Source: Promicromonospora sp. AC04
GTDB lineage: Bacteria; Actinomycetota; Actinomycetes; Actinomycetales; Cellulomonadaceae
Length of the DNA: 64,000 bases
NCBI RefSeq assembly: GCF_003058225.1
Contig: NZ_QBUG01000009.1
Location: 124,001 to 188,000 of the forward strand
Reading direction: 5' to 3'
A model generated the notes under the pieces. The model was not told where the DNA came from and did not search any database. It was given only the letters and a program-made list of their open reading frames with translations. Positions 44,089 through 53,149 of this stretch are shown here, piece after piece (position 1 is the first letter of the stretch; each line of letters begins with the position of its first letter). The translations under genes were made by a program, and so were the position numbers.

Positions 44089-45792
44089 ATGAGCGTGACG
44101 GACACGCAGGCCACCACGGAGCGCGAGCTCGACCGGGCGGTCGAGGAGCTCAAGGTCGGCGCGGAGCGGTGGGCGCAGCTGCCCGTCGCGGACAGGGGAG
44201 CGCTGTTCCGCAAGGTCCACGCGTCGATCGCCGGGGTCGCCGAGGAGTGGGCGACGGCGGCCGCCGAGGCCAAGCAAGTCGCACCGTCCGCCCCGTACGC
44301 GGGCGAGGAGTGGATGACCGGGCCGTACGGCGCGCTGGAGAGCGCGGCCACCTACGCGCGGTCCTACGAGGCGCTCGCGGCAGGCAGGTCACCGGTCGAC
44401 GGGCTCGGCTTCGGCGCTGCCCCTGGCAACCGCGTGGCGGTGCGGGTGCTGCCGCGCACCGCCAAGGAGTGGGTGCTGTTCAACGGCTTCAAGGCCGAGG
44501 TCTGGATGCCGCCGGGCGTGACCGAGCAGCGAGTGCGCAGCGAGGCGGGCCTGGGTGCGGCCAAGGTGGGCGAGCACGGCGGTGTCGGGCTGGTGCTGGG
44601 CGCGGGCAACATCTCGTCTATCGCGCCGCTGGACGCGTTCTACGAGCTCGTCGCGCACAACCGCGCGTCCCTCGTGAAGCTCAACCCCACGTTCGGCGCG
44701 CTGCTCGGGGTGTACCGCAGGGCGCTCGCGCCCCTGATCGAGGCCGGCGTGGTCCGGATCGTCAACGGCGACGGCGCCGTCGGGGCCTACCTCACGCAGC
44801 ACAGCGGTATCGACAAGGTGCACATCACCGGCTCCGCGGTCACGCACGACGCCATCGTGTGGGGCACGGGAGAGGAGGCCGAGCGGCGTCGGGCGGCGAA
44901 CGAGCCCAGGCTGCGGGTGCCGATCACGAGCGAGCTGGGCGGCGTCGCGCCGATGATCGTGGTGCCCGGCCGGTGGAGCGCCGCCGACCTGCGGTTCCAG
45001 GCCGAGCACCTGGTCTCCATGCGCCTGCACAACGCGGGCCACAACTGCATAGCGGGCCAGCTGGTCGTGCTGTCGGCGGACTGGGCGCAGAAGGACGCGT
45101 TCCTCGCCGAGCTGCGCCGCGCGCTGGCGAGGATGCCGGCCCGCGACCCGTGGTACCCGGGCACCGACGCGAAGGTCGCTCGGGCGAACGACGCCCACCC
45201 GGGCGCCGAGCACCTGGCCGGCCGGATTCTGATGGAGGTCGCCCCGGACGACCCGGCCTGCACCGACGAGTACTTCGCGCCCGTGCTGGCGTGGACGCAG
45301 CTGCCCGGCGAGGGTGCCCAGTTCCTGCGCGCCGCCGTCGGCTTCGCCAACGACTCCCTGTACGGGACGCTGGGTGCCAACGTCGTGGTGCGGCCGAGGG
45401 ACCGCAGGGCGATGGGTGCCGCGTTCGACGGCGCGATCGCCGACCTGCGGTACGGCAACATCGCGATCAACGCGTGGACGGGCGTCGGCTTCCTCCTGTC
45501 GGGCGCCACGTGGGGCGCGTTCCCGGGGCACACGGTGGCCGACGTCGGCTCCGGCATCGACGTCGTGCACAACGGGCACCTGCTGTCCGAGCCCGAGCGC
45601 AGCGTCCTGACCGGGCCGTTCCGCGCGTTCCCGCGCAGCGTGCTGCACGGCGAGCTCTCGCTCTTCCCGAAGCCGCCGTGGTTCAGCGGCTCGCGGAGCG
45701 CGACGGACACGGGCCGGCAGCTGACCCGCTTCGCGGCGGCGCCGTCGTGGGGCAGGCTGGTGCCGGTCCTGCTCGCGGCCTTCCGTGCCTGA
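44089..45792 (+). CDS. aldehyde dehydrogenase family protein
   Basis: A 567-residue NAD(P)-dependent dehydrogenase. The general base Glu282 is in TSELGG, and the catalytic Cys320 is in [19 protein letters not shown] and LKLNP-like VKLNPTFG bind cofactor. It is longer than usual (about 500), with extra N-terminal helices and a C-terminal tail ([10 protein letters not shown]). SD GGAG lies before the ATG. It is divergent from the PucR regulator and followed by an acyl-CoA ligase gene, so the set may oxidise an alcohol or aldehyde and activate the acid. Confidence 0.9.
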   Translation: MSVTDTQATTERELDRAVEELKVGAERWAQLPVADRGALFRKVHASIAGVAEEWATAAAEAKQVAPSAPYAGEEWMTGPYGALESAATYARSYEALAAGRSPVDGLGFGAAPGNRVAVRVLPRTAKEWVLFNGFKAEVWMPPGVTEQRVRSEAGLGAAKVGEHGGVGLVLGAGNISSIAPLDAFYELVAHNRASLVKLNPTFGALLGVYRRALAPLIEAGVVRIVNGDGAVGAYLTQHSGIDKVHITGSAVTHDAIVWGTGEEAERRRAANEPRLRVPITSELGGVAPMIVVPGRWSAADLRFQAEHLVSMRLHNAGHNCIAGQLVVLSADWAQKDAFLAELRRALARMPARDPWYPGTDAKVARANDAHPGAEHLAGRILMEVAPDDPACTDEYFAPVLAWTQLPGEGAQFLRAAVGFANDSLYGTLGANVVVRPRDRRAMGAAFDGAIADLRYGNIAINAWTGVGFLLSGATWGAFPGHTVADVGSGIDVVHNGHLLSEPERSVLTGPFRAFPRSVLHGELSLFPKPPWFSGSRSATDTGRQLTRFAAAPSWGRLVPVLLAAFRA

Positions 45793-45859
45793 CCCGAGGG
45801 TGACCCGTGCGTTTCGGAGCACTGTGACGCCACAATGCTCTTGCGCCGGACCAATGGGG

Positions 45860-45891
45860 GTTCGGCGACCGAACGAATGCGACCGAACGAA
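45860..45891 (+). promoter_or_regulatory. operator-like repeats before the acyl-CoA ligase gene
   Basis: GTTCGG-CGA-CCGAAC (45860-45874) is a perfect palindrome, and CGACCGAACGAA occurs twice 14 bp apart (45866-45877, 45880-45891), the second copy running into the SD. A TetR-like or other repressor site is possible. Confidence 0.4.
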
Positions 45892-45902
45892 GGAGACCAA
45901 CG

Positions 45903-47498
45903 ATGGTTGTCCGGAGCCCGCTGCCCGACGTGGAGATCCCGTCCGTCAGCGTTCACGAGTACCTGTTCGGCGGCATCACCGACGACGAGCTGGACCGCGT
46001 GGTGGTGGTCGACGGCGTCAGCGGGGCGGAGACGACGTTCCGCTCCCTGCTCGCGCAGATCGACGCCGTGGCGGGCGCCGTCGCGGCGCGGGGTCTCGGG
46101 GTGGGCGACGTCGTCGCCCTGCACGCGCCGAACGTGCCCGCCTACGTGACGGTCTTTCACGGCCTGCTGCACGCCGGGGTGACAGTGACCACCGTCAACG
46201 CCCTGGCCAGCGCCCCGGAGATCACCAAGCAGCTGGTCGACTCCGGCGCGCGGCTGATGATCACCGTCTCGCCGCTGCTCGCGGCGAGCGAGGCCGGGGC
46301 CAAGGGCGCAGGCCTCGCCGAGGAGCAGATGGTGGTGCTCGACGGCGGCGCCGAGGTGGCCCCGGGCTACACGTCCCTGGCCGACCTGCTGGCCGAGCCG
46401 CACCCGGCCCCGGACGTCTCGTTCGACCCGGCGACGCACCTCGCGGTGCTGCCGTACTCGTCGGGCACGACGGGCCGCCCCAAGGGCGTCATGCTGACGC
46501 ACACCAACCTGGTGGCGAACGTGGCGCAGTCCCTCGCGATCGGCGTCGGGCCCGACGACGTCGTGCCGTGCGTCCTGCCCTTCTTCCACATCTACGGGAT
46601 GACCGTGCTGCTCAACCTGGCCCTGCGCACCCGGGCGAGGCTCGTGACGCTGCCCCGGTTCGACCTGGCGCAGTACCTCGGGGTGATCCAGGAGCACCGG
46701 GCGACGTTCCTGTTCGTCGCGCCGCCCATCGCGCTCGCGCTCGCGAAGCATCCGCTGGTCGACTCCTACGACGTCTCCAGCGTGCGGGCCGTGCTGTCCG
46801 GCGCGGCGCCGTTCGACGAGAAGCTCGCCCAGGCCGTGCGCGACCGGCTCGGCGGCGTGCGGGTGCTGCAGGGCTACGGCATGACCGAGATGTCGCCGGT
46901 CTCGCACTGCATCCCGATCGACCGCACGGACATCCCGTCCGGTTCGGTGGGGCTGCTCGTGGCCAACATGGAGGCCAGGATCGTCGACCCGGCGACCGGC
47001 GCGGAGATCGAGCAGCCGGCCGAGGGCGTCTCGGCCCCGGGCGAGCTGCTGTGCCGCGGGCCGAACGTGATGGTCGGTTACCTCCGCAACCCCGAGGCGA
47101 CAGCGGACACGCTCGAACCGGACGGGTTCATGCACACCGGCGACATCGTCACGGTCGACGCCGACGGTGTGTTCCAGGTGGTGGACCGGCTCAAGGAACT
47201 CATCAAGTACAAGGGCTACCAGGTGCCGCCGGCGGAGCTGGAGGCGCTCCTGCTGTCCCACCCGAAGATCGCGGACGTCGCGGTGATCGGCCTGCCCGAC
47301 GAGGAGGCGGGCGAGATCCCGAAGGCGTTCGTCGTGCCGGCGCCCGGGGAGTCGCTGACCGAGGACGAGGTCATCGCGTTCGTCGCCGAGCAGGTGTCCC
47401 CGTACAAGAAGGTGCGCGCCGTGGAGTTCATCGAGGCGGTGCCGAAGTCGGCGTCGGGGAAGATCCTGCGCAAGGACCTCAGGGCAACCCCCGCCTGA
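45903..47498 (+). CDS. acyl-CoA ligase / AMP-binding enzyme (4-coumarate-CoA ligase-like)
   Basis: A 531-residue adenylate-forming enzyme. Its motifs in order: PYSSGTTGRPKGVMLTH (~180-196), GYGMTEMSPVS (~323-333), HTGD (~408), and the C-terminal PKSASGKILRKDL (~513-525) with the adenylation Lys. The layout matches the 4-coumarate/medium-chain acyl-CoA ligase branch. SD AAGGAG lies nine bases before the ATG. It would activate the acid made by the upstream aldehyde dehydrogenase, or a phenylpropanoid acid, to its CoA thioester. Confidence 0.92.
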   Translation: MVVRSPLPDVEIPSVSVHEYLFGGITDDELDRVVVVDGVSGAETTFRSLLAQIDAVAGAVAARGLGVGDVVALHAPNVPAYVTVFHGLLHAGVTVTTVNALASAPEITKQLVDSGARLMITVSPLLAASEAGAKGAGLAEEQMVVLDGGAEVAPGYTSLADLLAEPHPAPDVSFDPATHLAVLPYSSGTTGRPKGVMLTHTNLVANVAQSLAIGVGPDDVVPCVLPFFHIYGMTVLLNLALRTRARLVTLPRFDLAQYLGVIQEHRATFLFVAPPIALALAKHPLVDSYDVSSVRAVLSGAAPFDEKLAQAVRDRLGGVRVLQGYGMTEMSPVSHCIPIDRTDIPSGSVGLLVANMEARIVDPATGAEIEQPAEGVSAPGELLCRGPNVMVGYLRNPEATADTLEPDGFMHTGDIVTVDADGVFQVVDRLKELIKYKGYQVPPAELEALLLSHPKIADVAVIGLPDEEAGEIPKAFVVPAPGESLTEDEVIAFVAEQVSPYKKVRAVEFIEAVPKSASGKILRKDLRATPA

Positions 47499-47533
47499 TC
47501 GGCCCGGGGCTGGTTCCGGTAGTGTCGAGCGCG

Positions 47534-48730
47534 ATGTCGCACCACACACCTGAACCAGCCTCCGCCGGGGACTCGACGAGCCTCGTGCCGGCGCCGGTCG
47601 CCGCCGACGGGACGCGCGCCGCCAGGACGCGCGTCGTGATCCTGTTCGGCGGCCGCTCCGGCGAGCACGGGATCTCCGTCGCCACCGCCGGTGGTGTGCT
47701 GGGCGCCATCGACCGCTCGAAGTACGAGGTGGTGCCCGTGGGCATCAACCCGAACGGGCGCTGGGTGGTCGCCGCCGACGAGCCCGAGCGCTGGGTCATC
47801 ACCGACGGCAAGGCCCCCGAGGTCCCCGCGTCCGACGCCGAGGTGGTGCTCCCGCTGACCGTGGGCGACGCCGGCCTGCGCGTGCTGGAGCCGGGCCGCG
47901 TGCCGGCGGTCCTGAGCGACGTCGACGTCGTGTTCCCCCTGCTGCACGGGCCGTACGGCGAGGACGGGACCGTCCAGGGCCTGCTCGAGCTCGCCGACGC
48001 GCGGTACGTCGGGTCCGGCGTGCTGGCGTCCGCTGTCGGCATGGACAAGCACTTCATGAAGATGATCTTCGCCGCGCAGGGCCTGCCGATCGGCCGGTAC
48101 ACGGTGATCAAGCCGGGCGACTGGGACGCCCGCCGCGACGTCGTCCTGCAGGTCATCGAGCCGCTGGGGCTGCCGCTGTTCGTCAAGCCGGCGCGGGCCG
48201 GGTCGTCGCTCGGCGTCTCCCGGGTGGACTCGCTGGACGACCTGCCCGCGGCCGTCGAGGAGGCGCGCAGGCACGACCCCAAGGTGATGGTCGAGGCCGC
48301 CGTCGTCGGCAGGGAGATCGAGTGCGCGGTGCTCGGCGGTCGCGGCGGGGGGCGCCCGCGCGCGTCCCTGCCGGGCGAGATAGTGGTCACCGACGAGACC
48401 GAGAACCGCTTCTTCGACTACGAGGCCAAGTACTTCGACGAGTCGGCGGTGGAGCTCACCTGCCCGGCCGACCTGCCGGACCACGTCACCAAGGAGGTCC
48501 AGGAGATCGCCGTGCGGACGTTCGAGGCCGTGGGCGCAGAGGGGCTGGCGCGCGTGGACGTGTTCGTGACGCCCGACGGCGAGGTGGTGGTCAACGAGAT
48601 CAACACGATGCCGGGCTTCACGCCGTTCTCGATGTATCCGCGCATGTGGGAGGCCTCGGGGGTGAGCTATCCGGAGCTGATCGACGAGCTCATCCAGCTC
48701 GCCCTGGAGCGGCCCACCGGTCTGCGCTGA
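47534..48730 (+). CDS. ddl: D-alanine--D-alanine ligase
   Basis: A 398-residue ATP-grasp enzyme making D-Ala-D-Ala for peptidoglycan. Landmarks are FGGRSGEHGIS (~38-48), HGPYGEDGTVQG (~138-149), KPARAGSSLGVS (~219-230) and the metal-binding VNEINTMPGFTPFSMYP (~356-372). It has a ~33-residue N-terminal extension. TAGTGT (47520-47525) lies eight bases before the ATG, with no SD, so the mRNA may be leaderless. In many actinobacteria ddl sits near gpsA and thiL; here a catabolic group separates it from gpsA. Confidence 0.94.
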   Translation: MSHHTPEPASAGDSTSLVPAPVAADGTRAARTRVVILFGGRSGEHGISVATAGGVLGAIDRSKYEVVPVGINPNGRWVVAADEPERWVITDGKAPEVPASDAEVVLPLTVGDAGLRVLEPGRVPAVLSDVDVVFPLLHGPYGEDGTVQGLLELADARYVGSGVLASAVGMDKHFMKMIFAAQGLPIGRYTVIKPGDWDARRDVVLQVIEPLGLPLFVKPARAGSSLGVSRVDSLDDLPAAVEEARRHDPKVMVEAAVVGREIECAVLGGRGGGRPRASLPGEIVVTDETENRFFDYEAKYFDESAVELTCPADLPDHVTKEVQEIAVRTFEAVGAEGLARVDVFVTPDGEVVVNEINTMPGFTPFSMYPRMWEASGVSYPELIDELIQLALERPTGLR

Positions 48731-48820
48731 TCGCCTGTACTCTGCCTCTCACCACTGGCGGGACGACCACCAGCACCGATGCCTGGTAGCGACGTCCGGC
48801 GAGGGCTCTGAGGAGGCGGG

Positions 48821-49351
48821 ATGTGGGGCCGGCAGCGCTATGAGTACGCCGCGCGTGAGGTGCGGGTCGCCAACGGGATGCTCACCATCGGGTTGACCAC
48901 CTTTGCGCTGAGCAACATCGTGCGGGTCGAGGTGGTCGGTGTGGCGAAGCCCCAGCCGATCGGTCCATGGGCGAACCAGGTGGCCTACCCGTTCGGCATA
49001 CTCGCCGTGGTGGCCCTGCTGCTGGGGCTCGTGGGCGCCGAGGTGCCGTGGGAGGCCGCCGTGGCCCTGGCCTGTGCAGGCCTCGGCTGGCCGGCGGCGC
49101 GGGCGTGGCAGCTCACGAAGTTCTGGAAGCCGGTGTGGCGGTACCCGGTCTTCGCCCTGCAGCTGGTCACCGCCACCCAGCACGTGCACCGCATCTGCGC
49201 GCACGACCCCCGGCATCTCGGGGCCCTGGCCGAGCTGCTGGGCGCGGCGATGAAGAACCCGGCCCTGTCCTACAACGGGACCATCCAGGTGATCTCGAAC
49301 GCCGACGCGCTGCACAAGATGGAGACCGGCAAGGAGTCGATGGCGCGCTGA
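48821..49351 (+). CDS. two-helix membrane protein of unknown function (DUF6232-like)
   Basis: A 176-residue protein with an N-terminal strand-rich part (EVRVANGMLTIGLTTFALSNIVRVEV), two adjacent transmembrane helices (~53-90; PFGILAVVALLLGLVGAEV, then AVALACAGLGWPAA), and a soluble C-terminal part (FALQLVTATQHVHRI). The layout resembles DUF6232 proteins of actinobacteria; I recall that name without certainty. GAGGAGG lies upstream of the ATG, and a TACTCT hexamer at 48738-48743 could be its -10. Confidence 0.6.
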   Translation: MWGRQRYEYAAREVRVANGMLTIGLTTFALSNIVRVEVVGVAKPQPIGPWANQVAYPFGILAVVALLLGLVGAEVPWEAAVALACAGLGWPAARAWQLTKFWKPVWRYPVFALQLVTATQHVHRICAHDPRHLGALAELLGAAMKNPALSYNGTIQVISNADALHKMETGKESMAR

Positions 49352-49410
49352 GCCGCTGGCGCTCTGATCTGACTGCGGGCTGATCTGACGGCGGGCCGCC
49401 GTGCGCCGGC

Positions 49411-50202
49411 TCAGTGCACGGTCGGGTGCGGATCCAGGCCGAACCGCACCAGCAGCGAGGAGACGAGGTCCTCGTGGAGCGCCACGTGGTCGCCGAACGC
49501 GAACTCCTGGTGCCCGTACACGGCCATGCACTGCAGGCCGTAGACCTGCCGCCAGCTGGTCACCATGAGGTGGGCGACGCCGAGCGGCAGGTCGTGCCCG
49601 CCCACCGCGTCGCGGTAGCGGCGCACCTGCTCGGCCAGCTCCGGGTCGAGCTCGTCGTCGGCCGCGTACTCGATGCCCGACGCCGCCAGCTCGCGGAAGA
49701 GCGGCACGTAGTGGCCGCCGACCATCTCGGCCATGCGGCGCTGGAGCGCGCGGCTGTCGGCGAGCTCCGAGCGGATGCCCGAGCCGATGACCAGGTCGAA
49801 CTCCGCCGGGTTCCGGACCGCCCAGTCGAGCGAGGTCCGGGTCGAGGCCACCAGGGCCGCCGCGATGTCGCCGGGCTCCTGCCGGGCGACGGCGGCGCCG
49901 AGCTGGTCCAGCACCTCCTCGACGATCAGCACGCAGAGCTGCGCTATGACGTCCTGCCGGTTCTCGAAGTGCCGGTACAGCGCGGGCGGGGTGACGCCGA
50001 CCTCCTTCGCGACGGCGGCCATCGTGAGCTTGCTCAGGCCGTGCTGCCCGGCCAGCTGGTGGCGCGCCGCGGCGAGCACCTCACGCCGCAGCTCGTCGCG
50101 CAACCGTTCGCGCCGGGACTGCACCGGCGGGGCGACTGCGCCGGCCGGCGCCGCGGCGGGTGACGCGGACGGTGCTGCAGCCGAGGTTGCGGTCGGGCTC
50201 AC
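49411..50202 (-). CDS. TetR-family regulator
   Basis: A 263-residue regulator with a Pro/Ala-rich ~28-residue N-terminal tail, a TetR HTH (~32-80; LSKLTMAAVAKEVGVTPPALYRHFENRQDVI) and a C-terminal ligand domain of the TetR_C WHG type. GTG start overlaps the stop of the DUF3515 gene (GTGA), with GGAG five bases upstream. Targets are unknown; the adjacent lipoprotein is co-transcribed, and the membrane protein gene lies convergent. Confidence 0.85.
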   Translation of the reverse strand: MSPTATSAAAPSASPAAAPAGAVAPPVQSRRERLRDELRREVLAAARHQLAGQHGLSKLTMAAVAKEVGVTPPALYRHFENRQDVIAQLCVLIVEEVLDQLGAAVARQEPGDIAAALVASTRTSLDWAVRNPAEFDLVIGSGIRSELADSRALQRRMAEMVGGHYVPLFRELAASGIEYAADDELDPELAEQVRRYRDAVGGHDLPLGVAHLMVTSWRQVYGLQCMAVYGHQEFAFGDHVALHEDLVSSLLVRFGLDPHPTVH

Positions 50203-50690
50203 TGACACTCCTTCGTGGCAGGTATCTGCGTCACGGCGCCGGCGAGGTCCGCGATGAACGACGTCGAGTGGTCCTCGGTGACCGTTGGCGGCACGACCAC
50301 CTCGACCGCGGGGTCGCGGCCGTAGGTGACGAACGACCAGGTGCCCTCGTCGTCGGTGGTGACTATCCAGTCGACGGTGGTCCCGTCGCCCGAGTCCACG
50401 TGCTGGCAGTCCCCGGAGGGGCCGAGCTGCTCGACGCCGCAGCGCATGGTGACGGCGCCGCCCGGCTCGCCCCAGGCCGCGGTGGCCTGGGCATTGGTCC
50501 GTACCTTCGGCAGGTCCGGTCCGAGCTCGTCCGGGACGGCGAGCAGTACTTCCGCGCACTTCGGGTCGGCGGCGTCCGGCGCGACCTCCACGCCGATCGT
50601 CCGTGCGCATCCGCCCAGCGCCCCGATCGTGAGAGCGGCGGTGGTCACTGCGGCGACGACTCGAGGGGCGTTGATCCGGGCGGGAAGCAC
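50199..50690 (-). CDS. DUF3515 lipoprotein
   Basis: A 163-residue lipoprotein: lipobox GALGGC (Cys28) and the DUF3515 pattern TAAWGEP ... MRCGV ... VDWIVTTDD ... VTYGRDPAVEVVVP. The family is actinobacterial and usually lies beside thiL, as here (divergent). The function is not known. GTG start with TAACGT (50702-50697) six bases upstream: a leaderless pattern. It is coupled to the following TetR gene. Confidence 0.82.
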   Translation of the reverse strand: MLPARINAPRVVAAVTTAALTIGALGGCARTIGVEVAPDAADPKCAEVLLAVPDELGPDLPKVRTNAQATAAWGEPGGAVTMRCGVEQLGPSGDCQHVDSGDGTTVDWIVTTDDEGTWSFVTYGRDPAVEVVVPPTVTEDHSTSFIADLAGAVTQIPATKECQ

Positions 50691-50812
50691 GGAGATACGT
50701 TACCCGCCTGCGGCGAGTGCCCGTCCCCGGCGACCCGCACACCACCCGCGCGCCCGGGTCCGCATGGCGCGCCCGGTCGGGGTCGGCCGGGGCGGGCCTT
50801 TAAGGTCTACCA

Positions 50813-51892
50813 GTGACCCGCGTCCGTGACCTCTCCGAGGAGCAGATCCTCGAGCGCATAGTTCCCCTGCTTCCCCGGGGGAGCGCCACGGTGCTCGGAC
50901 CCGGCGACGACGCCGCCGTGCTCGCGGCGCCCGACGGCAGGTTCGTGGTCTCGACCGACGTGCTCGTCGAGGACCGCCACTTCCGCGCCCGCTGGTCCAC
51001 GGGGTACGACGTCGGACGGCGGGCCGCCGCGCAGAACCTCGCCGACATCGCGGCGATGGGCGCGCGGCCCACCGCGCTGGTCACGTCCCTCGTGGTGCCC
51101 GGCGACACCGACCTGGAGTGGGTGACGGGGCTGGCCAGGGGCCTGGCCGACGCCTGCGCGCCCGTCGGTGCGGGCGCCGTCGGCGGCGACCTGTCGGGTG
51201 GCCCGTGCCTGGTCGTGAGCGTCACCGTGCACGGTGACCTGGAGGGACGCCCGCCGGTGCTGCGGTCGGGCGCGCGGCCGGGCGACGTCGTCGCGCACGC
51301 CGGAGTGCGGGGCTGGTCGGCTGCCGGGCTGGCGCTCCTGGAGGCGGGGCTGGTGCGGGCGCCGCTCTCCCCGGCGCCGCTGGAGGTCACAAACGGCGTG
51401 CTGCTCGAGGACGCGTGGGAGCGGCTGGTGGCCGCGTACCTGCGGCCCGACCCGCCGCTCGCCGCGGGCATCGCAGCGGCCCGGGCGGGGGCGACCTCGA
51501 TGCTGGACCTCTCCGACGGCCTCCTGCGCGACGCCGGGCGGATCGCCGCCGCGAGCGGCGTGCGGATCGACCTCGACACCGGGACGTTCGCCGCGGACCG
51601 GGAAGCGCTGCGCTCGGCGGCACGGGCGGTCGCCGCGGCCACGGGGCTGGGCGACCCGGGATGGGGGCCGGGCAACTCGGACATCGACGGGGTGGTCGAC
51701 CGATGGGTCTGGGCCGGGGGAGAGGACCACGGCCTGCTCGCGACGTTCCCGGCCGCCACCGAGCTGCCGGAGGGCTGGGCCGCCGTCGGCCGAGTGCTGG
51801 ATGCCGAGCACGCGGGGCCTGGGGTGCCGCCCGTCACGATCGGCGGCCAGGAGCCCGCCGTCGGCCCGGGCTGGGACCACTTCCGGGCTTGA
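50813..51892 (+). CDS. thiL: thiamine-monophosphate kinase
   Basis: A 359-residue PurM-fold kinase that phosphorylates thiamine phosphate to thiamine diphosphate. GPGDDAAVL (~28-36), DVLVEDRHFR (~50-59), AQNLADIAAMGARP (~72-85) and SMLDLSDGLLRD (~231-242) are the expected motifs. GTG start with TAAGGT (50801-50806) six bases upstream and no SD: a leaderless pattern. The middle part (~262-285) is a little longer than usual. Confidence 0.94.
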   Translation: MTRVRDLSEEQILERIVPLLPRGSATVLGPGDDAAVLAAPDGRFVVSTDVLVEDRHFRARWSTGYDVGRRAAAQNLADIAAMGARPTALVTSLVVPGDTDLEWVTGLARGLADACAPVGAGAVGGDLSGGPCLVVSVTVHGDLEGRPPVLRSGARPGDVVAHAGVRGWSAAGLALLEAGLVRAPLSPAPLEVTNGVLLEDAWERLVAAYLRPDPPLAAGIAAARAGATSMLDLSDGLLRDAGRIAAASGVRIDLDTGTFAADREALRSAARAVAAATGLGDPGWGPGNSDIDGVVDRWVWAGGEDHGLLATFPAATELPEGWAAVGRVLDAEHAGPGVPPVTIGGQEPAVGPGWDHFRA

Positions 51893-51907
51893 GGCCGGCA
51901 GTTTCCC

Positions 51908-51978
51908 GCGAGGTCGTGACTCTGCATCGAGATCGGTCCAGGCCTGTGCCGATCTCGATGCGGTGTGCCGACCTCGCG
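51908..51978. terminator. two-part inverted repeat between thiL and the GNAT gene
   Basis: Inner arms GCATCGAGATCGG (51924-51936) and CCGATCTCGATGC (51949-51961) pair perfectly over 13 bp; outer arms CGCGAGGTCG (51908-51917) and CGACCTCGCG (51969-51978) over 10 bp. Convergent genes on both sides; no T-tract. Confidence 0.55.
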
Positions 51979-52001
51979 AGGCGGCCGGGGCTGCTGGTGG
52001 G

Positions 52002-52511
52002 TCAGCGCTTGCGGAAGCGGAGCTGGGTGAGCGGGCGGCCGCCGATGTCGTCGATGCGCTCGGTGCCGTCGTGCTGGAACCCGTGCCGCCGGTAGAAGTG
52101 CTGCGCGCGGTCGTTGCCCTGGAGGATCCAGAGGGACACGACAACGCCCGGCTTCAGGCCGTCGAGCACGGTGCGCATCAGGTCGCGCGCCACGCCGCTG
52201 CCCCACGCGCGGGGATGCAGGTAGATGGCGTAGATCTCGAGGTCGCCGGGTTCGGCGTCCTCGTCGCGGGACGGGCCCACGCTGGTGAACCCGACGGTGC
52301 CGCTCTCGTCCTCGGCGACGAGCACTGTGGTGTCGGGCGCGGCCACGGCCGCGGTCCACTGCCGGGCCCGGTCGGTGACGTCGAGCGAGGCCAGGTAGGA
52401 GTCGGACAGGATCTCTGAGTAAGCACCACGCCAGGAGGCGATGTCGACACGAGCGATGGCTTTGGCGTCGGTCGTCGTTGCTGGGCGGATGGTCACGTCT
52501 TCCGGTGCCAT
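52002..52511 (-). CDS. GNAT-family N-acetyltransferase
   Basis: A ~169-residue GNAT protein. The acetyl-CoA site is YLHPRAWGSGVARDLM (motif A with R/Q-x-x-G-x-G/A pattern, ~102-117), followed by LWILQGNDRAQHFYRRHGF (~133-151). The substrate is unknown. Two ATGs are adjacent (52514 and 52511); the second has GAGG at five bases and is used here. Confidence 0.85.
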   Translation of the reverse strand: MAPEDVTIRPATTTDAKAIARVDIASWRGAYSEILSDSYLASLDVTDRARQWTAAVAAPDTTVLVAEDESGTVGFTSVGPSRDEDAEPGDLEIYAIYLHPRAWGSGVARDLMRTVLDGLKPGVVVSLWILQGNDRAQHFYRRHGFQHDGTERIDDIGGRPLTQLRFRKR

Positions 52512-52585
52512 CATGACCTCACCTTTTCACCGCGGGGTGCTAAGCGCAACTACTTCTTTGGTTTCAGATGAAGGTTCGGGAACGT

Positions 52586-52617
52586 CAAAAACGCCCGCCG
52601 GGATGACCCGGCGAGCG
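52586..52617 (-). terminator. intrinsic terminator of rpmB
   Basis: On the minus strand, a 12-bp stem with one mismatch (ACGCTCGCCGGG ... CCCGGCGGGCGT, loop TCAT) is followed by TTTTT (52590-52586). This is one of the few hairpins in the window with a true T-tract. Confidence 0.85.
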
Positions 52618-52665
52618 TCTTCGTCAAGCATTGCGGGTCGCGTCAGCGACCCGGCTGCGGCAGCG

Positions 52666-52863
52666 TCAGGCCGAGACCTTGCGCGTGACCTTGCCGGCCT
52701 TGAGGCAGGAGGTGCACACGTTGACGCGCTTGGGCGTTCCGGCCACGATCGCGCGGACGCGCTGGATGTTCGGGTTCCAGCGGCGCTTGGTGCGGATGTG
52801 AGAGTGCGAAACGCTGTGCCCGAAGCCCGGGCCCTTGCCGCAGACGTCGCAGTTGGCAGCCAC
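52666..52863 (-). CDS. rpmB: 50S ribosomal protein L28
   Basis: A 65-residue ribosomal protein: AANCDVCGKGPGFGHSVSHSHIRTKRRW... is the L28 start. Two CxxC pairs (CDVC near residue 5 and CTSC near 50) mark the zinc-binding (C+) form. The GTG at 52863 has AGGAG eight bases upstream. A consensus-like promoter and a ~115-nt leader lie upstream, and an intrinsic terminator follows, so it is its own unit. Confidence 0.95.
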   Translation of the reverse strand: MAANCDVCGKGPGFGHSVSHSHIRTKRRWNPNIQRVRAIVAGTPKRVNVCTSCLKAGKVTRKVSA

Positions 52864-52984
52864 GGTGTCTCCTGAATGTCGTGCACGTGTGCAGAACGAC
52901 AGCACGACGTGATGGATGGTCTGAGGGGGACGCCCGGACGCTTCGGAGCAATCAACGCTTCTTGGCGGACCAGGCAACTTCGAC

Positions 52985-53014
52985 AGAGTACCTGATCGCA
53001 GGCCGCGCCCTCAA
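52985..53014 (-). promoter_or_regulatory. promoter of rpmB
   Basis: Minus strand: TTGAGG (53014-53009), an 18-bp spacer, then TACTCT (52990-52985). Transcription would start near 52978 and give a leader of ~115 nt. This is the best two-box promoter seen in the window. Confidence 0.6.
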
Positions 53015-53149
53015 ACCGTAGCCGCGGGGTGGTGCGTCACACCCGGTTCGGGGCCGGGCCTGTGGATGGCCGGACGCTATCGCCTCCGCCGCTGGGTACG
53101 GTGGGATCCGTCCGAGCGGGTTGTAGCGCCAGGTGCAGGAGGGCAGAGC

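Noticed and set aside
45804-45833. Crp-like site TGTGACGCCACA before the acyl-CoA ligase
   Set aside because: The half-sites are too close (no N6 spacer), so it does not fit the Crp consensus.
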